Part shown: piece by piece, positions 1-8,352 of the stretch
Layout of the letters: the number at the start of each line of letters is the position of its first letter
Position numbering within the stretch: position 1 is the stretch's first letter
NCBI GenBank assembly: GCA_040217755.1
Contig: JBEHWJ010000001.1
Span: forward strand, 1 to 64,000
Reading direction: 5' to 3'
Source: PHAA01 sp040217755
GTDB taxonomy: Bacteria; Bacillota; Syntrophomonadia; Syntrophomonadales; Syntrophomonadaceae
DNA: 64,000 nt
Made by a program: the position numbers and the translations under genes
Notes under the pieces: generated by a model
Seen by the model: only the letters and a program-made list of their open reading frames with translations
What the model was told of the DNA's origin: nothing
Database searches by the model: none

Positions 1-25
1 AAATTCGAATGCTGGAGGAAGGCAC

Positions 26-907
26 ATGGCTCGAGCCAAGGGAATGGTTTTGGCATCCGCGGAGGGTCAGGCGATTATATTGACCCCGGACGGCGAATAC
101 CGAACCATAAAAACCAACCATGCTCTGGAAGTGGGAGAACTATATGAAGATATGTCGAGGCCCTGGTGGCGCTATGCGGTAGCGGCAGCAGTAGTGCTGG
201 CATTGATCCTGGGTACGCTCGACTACTTCAGAGTTGCCACCTATGCTCAGGTTTCGGGTGCGGTCGAACTGGGAGTCAATCGTTGGGGAAGGGTGATCTC
301 TGCGCGGGCTTTAAATGATGAAGGGCAGCAGTTGTTGGCCAGGTTGGATTTGAAATACATGACCATGGAAATTGCCATGGAATTGATAGAGGATGCAGAA
401 GCTGAGCTGATCCAAATCAATGCAGCAGCTCTCCGAAATTTAGCCGACAACAATCCTGATAATACAGCTTCTGGGTTCGATAAGGACGGTAATCAAAAAG
501 AGTATCCCGGAAAAGGCGCCGATAAAGGCAACAAGAAAGAGAAAGAGTTTGTCCTCAAGGTTGAGGAAAATATGAACCAGGGTTATTACAAAGCGCTGGA
601 ATCGACTAACAATCAAGCCGATTTTGCAATGAGTCAAACAATTGCCGGGGATGAGGAACAGGGTACCATCGATACCGTTATCGATGTTGATGAGGACAAT
701 TCTGATGACAGTGTACCGGAAGACAACAATGATATAATTGATGATGGCTCTGGCACGGCCCCGGATCCTGGCGACGACAATGATATAATCGATGATGGCT
801 CTGATACGGATCCTAATCCTGGGAACGACACCGATGATGGTCACTTGGATAACCGAGATGGCGATAAAAAGGCCAAGTCAAACAATAGCGCACGACCGAA
901 CGATTGA
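26..907 (+). CDS. RsgI-like anti-sigma factor, membrane protein with acidic repetitive tail
   Basis: The first ~45 residues have the look of the RsgI N-terminal anti-sigma domain (KGMVLASAEGQAIILTPDGE). One membrane segment follows at about residues 49-68, then an extracytoplasmic region that is mostly charged. RsgI proteins hold the alternative factor SigI at the membrane; the sigI gene would lie just upstream, outside the window. The last ~90 residues are very acidic and contain two copies of an NDIIDDGS unit (codons near 727-810), so the sensor part is low-complexity rather than a carbohydrate-binding or enzymatic domain as in cellulolytic clostridia. ATG 26 has GGAGG seven to eight bases upstream. 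Family assignment is good; the signal it senses cannot be read. Confidence 0.75.
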   Translation: MARAKGMVLASAEGQAIILTPDGEYRTIKTNHALEVGELYEDMSRPWWRYAVAAAVVLALILGTLDYFRVATYAQVSGAVELGVNRWGRVISARALNDEGQQLLARLDLKYMTMEIAMELIEDAEAELIQINAAALRNLADNNPDNTASGFDKDGNQKEYPGKGADKGNKKEKEFVLKVEENMNQGYYKALESTNNQADFAMSQTIAGDEEQGTIDTVIDVDEDNSDDSVPEDNNDIIDDGSGTAPDPGDDNDIIDDGSDTDPNPGNDTDDGHLDNRDGDKKAKSNNSARPND

Positions 908-951
908 TTTCAACCAGCTTGGATCGAAAAACACCATAACCGCTTATTCTG

Positions 952-992
952 ATCTATCCCATGAAATCCAGATTTCATGGGATAGATTTTGT
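952..992 (+). terminator. Rho-independent terminator after the anti-sigma gene
   Basis: A perfect 16-bp inverted repeat (952-967 with 972-987) with a four-base loop is followed by TTTT. It ends the anti-sigma transcript just before the IS3-family element. Confidence 0.85.
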
Positions 993-1062
993 TCCGGCCC
1001 CAGTTTGTCTAAATGACCTGACCCCAATGTTTGTACAGCCAAAATGTTAGTCTGAGCCAGGA

Positions 1063-1905
1063 TTATGATGCCCTAATCTGGGCGGAAATAGAATCTCGGT
1101 ACTCAGATGGAGTCATGTTATTCAAGGAACTGTGGGGCCTAATCTGGTTATACCTTAATCGCTAATTTTCTATGATCCTCTGCGCTTCGCCAACAGTCCG
1201 AAACCAATGCTCGTTTAGGCATTCGTCTCTCAGTTTGCCATTGAAGCTTTCAACATAGCCATTTTGCATAGGTTTTCCCGGTTGAATGAACAGTTGTACC
1301 ACTCTATGGCAGTAAGCCCATTGATTAAGCACTAACCCAGCAAACTCGGGGCCGTTGTCGGATAATATTTCCCGGGGATATCCGCGATCCATAGCTAGTC
1401 GGTCAAGAACTCTCTGAACTCTGGAGCCGGTTAATGATGTATCGGTTTCACATGCCAGGCATTCCCGGGTACTTTCGTCCAGGACGACCAGAACACGAAA
1501 CCGCTGACCGGATGCAGTCGCATCCGATACACAGTCCATCGACCAGCGCTGATTTGGTACAGCCAGAACCACATGGGGTTTACCTCGGTCAGTCAGTATA
1601 CGTTTTCTCTTACGGCGGCGAACAGCAAGTCCGGCACTACGGTACAACCGATACACTCGTTTATGATTCACCTGCCAGCCTTCTCTGGTTAAAAGGGCAT
1701 GAAGCCTACGATAGCCGAAACGTCGCCAGATAAGCGCTAGTTCAATCAGCCTGGTTCGAAGTTGTTCATTTTCCTCCGAGACTTTGGCTTGATAACGATA
1801 TGTAGATCGCCCGATACCAACTAACCTGCACGCCCTGACTTCGCTGAAGCCCAAGTCTTTCTTGAGGCCCGAAACCAGGCGGCGTCCGCGCGCAGGCGTT
1901 ATCGG
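1063..1905 (-). pseudogene. IS3-family transposase OrfB (DDE integrase), interrupted by an amber codon
   Basis: The reading frame runs in the -1 frame from the slippery site. It includes the HTH_21 region, the rve core with D (WSMDCV), D (LSDNGPEF) and E (YVESFNGKL), and the conserved C-terminus (RYNQIRPHSSLNNMTPSEYR). A TAG at 1162-1164 sits where family members carry a tryptophan (IIEN-W), a one-base TGG to TAG change. Reading past it restores 32 more in-frame codons to TAA at 1063-1065. All three catalytic residues lie before the stop, so a truncated product might be made, but it lacks the conserved end. A recent inactivation or a sequencing error are both possible. Confidence 0.85.
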
Positions 1906-2165
1906 TTTTTTTCGATGATGTATTTCAGTCCCTGGATATCCAACGCCTGTTCGCCAACGAGCTGCTTCAATCGGCGGTTCTCTTCTTCCAATTGCTTCAG
2001 CCGTTTGGCTTCGCTGACTTCCATGCCGCCATACTTGGATTTCCAGCGGTAGAAGGTTTGCTCTGCGATCCCATGCTGCCGGATGATATCGCTGACCTTC
2101 ATACCGTTTTCCTGGAGTTTTAGGATCCCAATGATTTGTTCTTCGGTAAATCGATTGTTTTTCAT
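1899..2165 (-). CDS. IS3-family transposase OrfA (HTH protein)
   Basis: An 88-residue protein with an N-terminal helix-turn-helix (KNNRFTEEQIIGILKLQENG) and a C-terminal leucine-zipper-like coiled coil, as in OrfA of IS3 elements, which binds the terminal repeats. ATG at 2165 is preceded by GGAGGG at a good distance; a longer reading to 2183 has no such site. The last codons contain the slippery heptamer A AAA AAC, where ribosomes shift to the orfB frame. Confidence 0.85.
   Translation of the reverse strand: MKNNRFTEEQIIGILKLQENGMKVSDIIRQHGIAEQTFYRWKSKYGGMEVSEAKRLKQLEEENRRLKQLVGEQALDIQGLKYIIEKNR
1905..1911 (-). other. Programmed -1 frameshift heptamer A AAA AAC between orfA and orfB
   Basis: Within orfA the codons GAA AAA AAC contain an ideal X XXY YYZ slip site. 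A one-base backward shift there enters the orfB frame (PITPARGRRLVSGLKKDLGF), which then runs without a stop into the recognisable transposase. This is the standard expression mode of IS3 elements. Confidence 0.8.
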
Positions 2166-2282
2166 GGCCAAGCCCTCCTGCAAGTAAATTTTACTTCAAA
2201 ACTAACTCTGCAGGCTGTCTAGTTTTTCGGGCTCAGGTCAAATAGATTAAGAAAGGGGGAAAATAGTAATCTTCATCATTAC

Positions 2283-2444
2283 TTGGGATCGGTTGATGTT
2301 CTACTAGCCTATCTGGATCCTGGCACGGGAAGCTACGTTTTTCAGATATTGATTGCTGCAATGCTCGGGTTAATATTGACTGAAAGAACTCATTGGAAGA
2401 GAATGATCAGTCTCACCAGAGAAAAAATAATAGGGAACAGATAA
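2283..2444 (+). CDS. Small membrane protein with YLDPGTGSY motif
   Basis: A 53-codon frame begins at a TTG (or further upstream) and ends with TAA one base before the GTG of the next gene. It reads AYLDPGTGSYVFQILIAAMLG, then a basic tail (TERTHWKRM). From memory, short proteins starting with a YLDPGSGS motif plus one membrane helix sit directly before NoeA-like methyltransferase genes, which is the arrangement here. There is no ATG, and the region 40 bp upstream is the IS3 end, so the original start may have been lost. Function unknown. Confidence 0.5.
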   Translation: MGSVDVLLAYLDPGTGSYVFQILIAAMLGLILTERTHWKRMISLTREKIIGNR

Positions 2445-2445
2445 A

Positions 2446-2700
2446 GTGAGTAGGGATTATATATACGGCTCGTTTCGCGATCCAAGCGGAAAAGTATTCA
2501 AGTATAATGGTAATTTATGTAGAGAAGTCAAACACTGTTACGCAGAAGAGTATGAGAGGTTAATGAAGTGCGGCCTTTATCAAGAACTTATTCAAGCGGG
2601 GCAGATCATTACCCATTCTGAAATATTAATAAATGATGATGAAACGTCGATAAGGTACAATAAGCGACCTGTTGACAAACATGGTTTTTGGGGAGCTTAA
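2446..2700 (+). pseudogene. Truncated SAM-dependent methyltransferase (NoeA-like), N-terminal fragment
   Basis: The first ~78 residues (GSFRDPSGKVFKYNG, then CYAEEYERLMKCGLYQELI) resemble the N-terminus of class I methyltransferases annotated as nodulation protein NoeA-like. These continue for another 200-400 residues with the SAM-binding fold. Here the frame runs into the end of the IS1182-like element and stops (HGFWGA). No continuation was found beyond that element or beyond the IS256 element, so the 3' part has been deleted. The GTG start lies one base after the stop of the small membrane protein, an operon-like spacing. Confidence 0.6.
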
Positions 2701-4118
2701 TGTGTGCTCCTTTGGCTGATGGGGAACATGAACCCGAGGCAGAACACTAAACTAAGACCATATTTCAATTTATCAGGTAAGGCTTTCACCATTCGTTTCA
2801 GATTTAATGCAATAGATGCCAGGAGGCATTCTTCTCGGGCATTTACAATCCCACGTTTTTGTATTGTTTTCATTTTGTGTTCTCTTTTCAAGACGGAAAA
2901 AGTACCTTCTGACCAAATTGCTCGCAGACGCATCATCTTATCATAAAGTAACCCTTTCGCTCTTTCATGCCCTCGGTTAAAAGCAGGGTAAAAACTACTG
3001 GCCAAGATTCTTCGGCGTTTTTCCTTGCCCAAACAGGGTAATTTTTGAGGACATTTTTGGCAGGTTTCACGTGCAGCTAGATAACACCTTAGGAAATTGC
3101 CGGTAGTACGAACACAATATAGTTTGTCATAATTAATTGTCTGACCCTGAGGACATACAAAGCAATCATCGTGAGGTTGATAAACAAAACCTTGTTTTTC
3201 AGGGGTGTTTGAAAAAGGAATTGCAGGTATATATCCTTCAATTCCCATCAATTCCAGACCACGGTGGACGGCTCCAACGTCATAACCGCCATCCAATGCT
3301 ATTCGTTTAATCTTCAAACCATTCGCAAGAATCTGCTTTTCTAGATGTTTGAGAACAATACTGCTCTCTTTCTGATTGGCCGGATACACATCAACTCCGG
3401 TAATTATTCCGTGACTACAATCCACGGTAGTTTCAACGAGGTATCCCATCCCACTCTTTTTGCCTTTATGCATGAATCCACAATCCGGATCGGTTTTACT
3501 TGTTGCGCGATCAATTACTACGGACTGCTCGCCCACCAATTTGTATCCAGGCTGAGCCGCAAGTTCCTCGTCTAAAACATCCAGGTAACTTTGCATACTC
3601 TTACGTATGGTTGTTTCTATGGTTGTATGGCTACTTCTTGATACCTCCGCGGGGAGGAAACTTCCATCGCATACGGTGTACTCTCCGTCAACCAATCCCT
3701 GATCGATGCACTGTCTTACAATTTCATAGAATATTTCTTGAAAGATATCGCTTGTTCTAAATCTCCTCCGTCGGTTTTGACTGAAGGTGCTATGGTCAGG
3801 AACCCTATCGGTTAGTTGCAGCCCGCAGAACCAGCGGTATGCAATATTAAGATTTACTTCCTGTTCCAAACGGCGTTCGGACTTGATGCCATACATGTAA
3901 CCAATTAGCAACATTTTGATCAGCACCACTGGATCAATCGAAGGTCGGCCATTTGTTGCATAAAGTCCAGCTGCACGTTCATAAATGAAACTAAAGTCAA
4001 CTATTTGATCAATTTTCTTCAATAAATGGCTTGGTGGAATCATTGCGTCCATGTCTAGAATTATCATCTGTAATTGAGTGTTTTGTTTACCCATCATTAT
4101 GCATCGCCCCAGTAATAT
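2688..4118 (-). mobile_element. IS1182-like insertion sequence
   Basis: The unit is defined by its transposase gene plus short flanks. Weak inverted similarity exists between TTTTTGGGGAGC at the left and the reverse complement of the right flank (ACTGGGGCGATGC), so the ends are only approximate. The left end interrupts the methyltransferase reading frame. Confidence 0.55.
2697..4097 (-). CDS. IS1182-like transposase
   Basis: A 466-residue protein with the InsH/DUF772 N-terminal domain (NGRPSIDPVVLIKMLLIGYMYG, then RWFCGL and PDHSTFSQNRRRR) and a DDE-type core (VCDGSF; RIALDGGYDVG; the conserved glutamate probably in WSEGTFSVLKREH). A four-cysteine insertion (CFVCPQG, then CQKCPQKLPC) is typical of IS1182 transposases. 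The frame is intact and full length, so this is the only one of the three neighbouring transposases without an evident lesion. ATG 4097 is preceded by GGGGCG, a modest ribosome binding site. Confidence 0.9.
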   Translation of the reverse strand: MMGKQNTQLQMIILDMDAMIPPSHLLKKIDQIVDFSFIYERAAGLYATNGRPSIDPVVLIKMLLIGYMYGIKSERRLEQEVNLNIAYRWFCGLQLTDRVPDHSTFSQNRRRRFRTSDIFQEIFYEIVRQCIDQGLVDGEYTVCDGSFLPAEVSRSSHTTIETTIRKSMQSYLDVLDEELAAQPGYKLVGEQSVVIDRATSKTDPDCGFMHKGKKSGMGYLVETTVDCSHGIITGVDVYPANQKESSIVLKHLEKQILANGLKIKRIALDGGYDVGAVHRGLELMGIEGYIPAIPFSNTPEKQGFVYQPHDDCFVCPQGQTINYDKLYCVRTTGNFLRCYLAARETCQKCPQKLPCLGKEKRRRILASSFYPAFNRGHERAKGLLYDKMMRLRAIWSEGTFSVLKREHKMKTIQKRGIVNAREECLLASIALNLKRMVKALPDKLKYGLSLVFCLGFMFPISQRSTH

Positions 4119-4156
4119 TGTATCAAATATCTCTCATATCTGGTATTTGTCAACAG

Positions 4157-5510
4157 GTCGAATAAGTTTCGCAAAATTGAATAACGTCCAGAAAACAAGC
4201 GGACATGGGCGTAGCCACTTGGTAAGATAAAGTTACCACACAAAATCTGCCAAGAAAGGAGCCACGTATCCATGTCCAATAAGATTATACAATTAAACGA
4301 AGGGGCCATAAAGCTTGAGCTTAAGGAGTTGGTCCGTAACAGCGTGGAAGAGACCTTGAATGAACTTCTGGAAAAAGAAGCCCAGGAATTGACCAATGCA
4401 GAGCGTTATGAGCGCACCGAAGGACGCCAGGGTTACAGATCAGGTCATTACGAGCGCAATCTCACTACCACCTCGGGGGATGTGAAGCTTAAGATGCCAA
4501 AACTGAAAGGAATAGCGTTTGAAACTGCCATTATCGACCGTTACCGCCGCCGGGAAAGTTCAGTAGAGGAAGCCCTGATCGAGATGTACTTGGCGGGAGT
4601 GTCGGTCCGAAGAGTGGAAGACATCACCGAGGCTCTGTGGGGAACCAAGGTTTCGGCCGGCACGGTCAGCAACTTGAATAAAAAGGTCTATGGGCACATC
4701 GAAGCCTGGCGCAATCGCCCCCTAAAAGGCAGTTATCCTTACGTTATGTAGACGGGATCTATCTCAAACGTAACTGGGGCGGAGAATATGAGAATGTGGC
4801 AATATTGATTGCCATGGCCGTCAACGAGGATGGCTACCGTGAGGTAATCGGAGCTGCCGAAGGCATGAAAGAAGACTTGGCCAGCTGGCAAGAGTTTCTC
4901 CGTAGCCTGAAACAGAGAGGTCTAACCGGAACCCAGTTATTCATAGGTGACAAGAACATTGGATTATTGGAGGCGGTCAATGAGGTCTTCCCAAATGCCA
5001 AATATCAGCGATGCACTGTGCATTTCTACCGGAATGTGTTCTCTGTCACCCCGCGCTCCAGGATGAAAGAAGTGGCAGCGATGCTTAAAGCCATCCATGC
5101 CCAGGAGAACAAAGAGGCGGCCAAAGAAAAGGCCGCCGCAGTGGCTGTCAAGCTCAGAGAACTGAACCTCAAGGAAGCCGCCAAGAAGATCGAGGACAGT
5201 ATTAATGAAACCCTTACATATATGGAATTTCCCTATGCCCACTGGACCAAGCTGCGAAGCAACAATGTCCTGGAGAGGCTCAACCGTGAGATCCGCCGCC
5301 GAATTCGGGTGGTTGGTACATTCCCCGATGGAAATTCAGCCTTGATGCTGGTCTGTGCCAGGTTACGTCATGTAGCTAGCAAAGCCTGGGGAACCAAGCG
5401 ATATATGAGTATGACTCATCTGGAAGAGATGCAAAAGGAAGCAGCCAACTTAGTTGCCGGGTAGTTGCCAGCTACCAAGTGGAAATTCGAATTTGCGAAA
5501 AACTATTGAC
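4157..5510 (+). mobile_element. IS256-family insertion sequence
   Basis: The transposase gene is flanked by imperfect inverted repeats: about 30 bases from 4157 (GTCGAATAAGTTTCGCAAAA) against the reverse complement of 5481-5510 (GTCAATAGTTTTTCGCAAAT). The length of about 1350 bp suits the family. The expected 8-9-bp target duplication is not seen. Confidence 0.8.
4272..5464 (+). pseudogene. IS256-family transposase, broken by a one-base deletion
   Basis: Two frames together give a full Transposase_mut protein of about 397 residues. The first ends at 4751 in SYPYVM; the second resumes as DGIYLKRNWGGEYENVAIL. Inserting one T near 4743-4746 restores the family motif YPYVYVDGIYLK, so a single base has been lost at the first catalytic aspartate. 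The later aspartate (FIGDKN) and glutamate (NVLERLNRE) are intact. The start ATG follows AAGGAG. The protein cannot be made in one piece unless ribosomes slip, for which I see no clear signal. Confidence 0.9.
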
Positions 5511-5557
5511 GGTACCCAAAACTGACAGCAAAACTAAATCACGGTCCTATTTAATGG

Positions 5558-6388
5558 CTAATTGTTCGGAAAAACTATTCTCCCTGGAGGGCAAAACACT
5601 ATTACATCCTGGCCACCAGCACCACTACTATTAAAAAGGTTGATATGGGCCACGAGCATGTCCCTATTATTATCTTCGGGATTAGGGAAACACCCTAAAC
5701 CAATAACTTGGTTAGCCATACTCCCTTCTATTTGTACCTGTAAGTCCGAGGAACCAACCCAAACAGAAGCGTCATCAGATTCTCCAAGGATCAGAGGAAG
5801 AATAGGGACCATTTCCCTTGGCATTAATCCAATCCGAGCAACAGCATAACAATAGGCAATTTTGGCTAAAAAACGAGAGAACGATAAAGCATGATAGGTT
5901 TCTGAGACTCTCATCTCGGTTGCACCCAGGCTTTTAAGAGTTGCTGCGTAGTTTTTGTTGAAACAAATCGTATCCATCCCGCAATAATTTTCCCCTGGAC
6001 CTTGCTCCCGACCTACAAGTTTCGATGGAGGTGCTAGTCTTGGTAACATCATTAAACCAGGGTGATCCTCAATCGGAAGCTCAACAGTTTCCCAATTGCC
6101 CGAGCGATTGATTTCGAGTGGTAAAGTTGTTGACCTTTTCTTGGGTCTGCGAGTTGGATATTTACCAACAATTCTGGCCTTATTCATAAATCCACCCAAT
6201 ATTGTGCCTTCGAAAGCTGAAGTAATTCCTGCACATTTCTTGCAGCTAGCTTTAGGGAGAATCAACTGTCCTGAAATACCGTACGGGATAACATGTTCGT
6301 CTGTAAGATCGTCTTGGGATCCGCAATAAATACAGCTGCCAATAGGATCGGTTCGCGTGACACAGTGAAACTCAACAATTTTACTCAA
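5558..6388 (-). CDS. HNH-type endonuclease-like protein
   Basis: The N-terminus holds a compact HNH zinc motif: CIYCGSQDDLTDEHVIPYG followed by CKKC about 20 residues later, the treble-clef pattern of HNH nucleases. The remaining ~220 residues match nothing I recognise. TTG at 6388 is preferred because GGAGAGGG lies six bases before it; an ATG at 6418 would put that site inside the gene. It stands alone on the minus strand between the IS256 element and an integrase stump, which fits mobile cargo. Homing, restriction and phage-defence roles are all possible. Confidence 0.65.
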   Translation of the reverse strand: MSKIVEFHCVTRTDPIGSCIYCGSQDDLTDEHVIPYGISGQLILPKASCKKCAGITSAFEGTILGGFMNKARIVGKYPTRRPKKRSTTLPLEINRSGNWETVELPIEDHPGLMMLPRLAPPSKLVGREQGPGENYCGMDTICFNKNYAATLKSLGATEMRVSETYHALSFSRFLAKIAYCYAVARIGLMPREMVPILPLILGESDDASVWVGSSDLQVQIEGSMANQVIGLGCFPNPEDNNRDMLVAHINLFNSSGAGGQDVIVFCPPGRIVFPNN

Positions 6389-6445
6389 TTGTGGCCCTCT
6401 CCTTTGCGTTTCAAACAATTACCAAAATAATTATACACTTATATC

Positions 6446-6715
6446 CTATAATCGTAAGATTTTGCCTAATTTATCTGATGCTTTTCTTTGAAGGCGTTCG
6501 CGAACATGGGCGTAAGTGTCGGCCGTTAAGGTTATCGTGCTGTGGCCTAGTCTGTTGCTTATAACAGTTATATCTTCGCCTAGCTCCAGCAGCTGCGTCG
6601 CATGCCCGTGGCGCAGATCTTGGAATCTGATTGGGGCCAGTCTGGGCTGGTACTGAATGGATGGCCAAATATTTCGGGGATCCTTATTCTCAGGAATTGA
6701 TCGAGAAGGAAGCAC
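6446..6715 (-). pseudogene. C-terminal stump of a tyrosine integrase
   Basis: The 89 codons carry the end of a phage/ICE-type tyrosine recombinase: RFQDLRHGHATQLL (H-x-x-R box), ISNRLGHSTITLTADTYAHV with the catalytic tyrosine. The core-binding domain and first catalytic arginine are missing, and an in-frame TAG lies a few codons upstream of the GTG, so this is a remnant. It marks the region as having been carried by an integrative element. Confidence 0.85.
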
Positions 6716-6962
6716 GCACAGATTGGACTATAGAAAGAAAGAAGCCTTGCAAAAAATTGGAAGATTTCTTCTAGGAGTTTTTTGCGATACTCGACTTTTT
6801 CCTATAACCCCATGCAAGCAACACTGTATCAACGAAGACTATTCCTCCATATATAGTTGAAAAGTCTCCTCCGGCTTGTTAAAGCATCGTTTCTCTCGGA
6901 GGCAAATAGAAGGCAATACGGGGAAATACCGGTAAGATAATTCCGCACAGCTCAGTAAAAGA

Positions 6963-8153
6963 TCAGCTAGAATAAAATTCAGGCAATATTCCACGGGGAA
7001 GTACCTCCCAAACATCCTTCTTGCCAGATGTTTTATTCAAATCCAGTACAAATCCTAATCCGTAAGCTGTGGACCTCGCCCTGTTTTCCTCGACCTTTGA
7101 CTGATATTGATGAACATCGACGAGTCCTTTAATCGTTAAGCCAAGTGCAGCTGCAAGACCACTTTCCCAGGAAGCATTAATCTGCTGTACTAAAAGAGGT
7201 ATACCGGCTAATCCACCAGCAACTTCCAGGCTAATTTTCCTGAATAGCTCTTTCTTCTGCGCTTTAATATTGTTCTTCAAATCGAGCAAAGCAGGTTCAA
7301 TCTCAGTTTGGATGATCTTATTCAATTCAAATTGCATATCATCGAAATCACAATCAGGAGGCACTGAATATGCTAACCTCACCATTGCTTGGGTGAAAGG
7401 GCCCCTTTCATCCCTAGTTTTATATCTAACCTCCATAATCTCCTCTGGGGTTAAGCGCCCAAGATCCGGAACCATACTGCAAACCGTTTGTTGTGCCAAC
7501 ATAGCGGCGATGGACTGCTCTATCCGGGCTATCTCCGGGAGGTCTTTTTTTATAAGCCCAGAAGAAATGGAAGCAAGTACTGGATGATCCGCAAATGGGA
7601 CCATGCCGTTTGTTAATGCAAATTGTAAACCCGTAGATGACTGTAATAAGCGGTGTAGGTGGAAAAAACCAACATCAAGATAACTTTTTCCCGGGGGAAT
7701 AATGCCCTCCGCCTTTGCCCAATCAACGGATCGATAAAAGTTCATCCCAACTTCAGATTCTAAAAACGATTTTGGTCCTGTCCACTCCTTAGGTTCTATT
7801 CTCCGACCTATAGGTATTAAAACCTCAGAATCGCGCAACAATCTATTATCTTTCCAGAATTTCTCCATCGACATTATCAGATGCTTCGATGCTGGTTGTT
7901 CATGAAAATGGGCCGATTCATCAAGTTTAACCTCACTACCTGTAAACCGGTCTTTTTTCGTTAAAGAAAAATTGTTTTTTTTGAGTTTCTCAACAGCATC
8001 TTCAATATCGTCAGCGTAATAGTCCGGAGGTACAAAATAGGTGCACACTCTGTCATATAGAACCGTAAGTATACTGAGGGTCCGTGGATTTGAAATAAAT
8101 CCATCGGTGTAATACAAACAATCCCCTTTTTTAGGAATTTCAATATTGCTCAT
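6963..8153 (-). CDS. Unrecognised accessory protein (396 aa)
   Basis: I do not recognise this protein. ATG at 8153 (MSNIEIPKKGDCLYYTDG) follows GAGGAG by nine bases, so the longer reading to 8189 is unlikely. The N-terminal third is polar with aromatic residues; the C-terminal ~110 residues contain a lysine-rich stretch, then a glycine/alanine-rich amphipathic or weakly hydrophobic segment (VAGGLAGIPLLVQQINASW, GLAAALGLTIKGLV). There is no signal peptide. It is third in line behind an XRE regulator and a possible nuclease on the same strand, but separated from the second gene by 199 bp, so it may have its own promoter. An effector role is conjecture. Confidence 0.55.
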   Translation of the reverse strand: MSNIEIPKKGDCLYYTDGFISNPRTLSILTVLYDRVCTYFVPPDYYADDIEDAVEKLKKNNFSLTKKDRFTGSEVKLDESAHFHEQPASKHLIMSMEKFWKDNRLLRDSEVLIPIGRRIEPKEWTGPKSFLESEVGMNFYRSVDWAKAEGIIPPGKSYLDVGFFHLHRLLQSSTGLQFALTNGMVPFADHPVLASISSGLIKKDLPEIARIEQSIAAMLAQQTVCSMVPDLGRLTPEEIMEVRYKTRDERGPFTQAMVRLAYSVPPDCDFDDMQFELNKIIQTEIEPALLDLKNNIKAQKKELFRKISLEVAGGLAGIPLLVQQINASWESGLAAALGLTIKGLVDVHQYQSKVEENRARSTAYGLGFVLDLNKTSGKKDVWEVLPRGILPEFYSS

Positions 8154-8352
8154 GTTTCTACTCCTCACCGTTATTGGACCCCGCACCAACTTCCCAGTTC
8201 ATGATTGACCTGGGCACCTCGTAGGACCTTGATCAATTCTGGCAATCTAATGTTTTTATAAACTTAAAAATGCTTTATTCATTAAGGTTTCCTCCATTCG
8301 GTATGTACCCTATCCAGTACCGCTTTCGCATTCAAACCAGCGCTTAGCGGTC

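Larger units (their letters stand above)
1014..2240 (-). mobile_element. IS3-family insertion sequence
   Basis: The element carries orfA and orfB in the usual overlapping -1 arrangement, both on the minus strand. Imperfect terminal inverted repeats are visible: TGACCTGACCCC at 1014-1025 against the reverse complement of GGGCTCAGGTCA at 2229-2240. The length of 1227 bp is normal for the family. No target duplication is evident (AAA before, AAT after), so an end may have been altered or recombined. The orfB reading frame contains an amber codon, so this copy is probably not autonomous. Confidence 0.8.

Noticed and set aside
440..844. 134-codon open frame on the minus strand opposite the anti-sigma tail
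   Set aside because: It mirrors the acidic repeats, has isoleucine/arginine-rich low complexity and no ribosome binding site; it is a shadow.
1011..2243. Target-site duplication of the IS3 element
   Set aside because: The three flanking bases are AAA and AAT; not a duplication.
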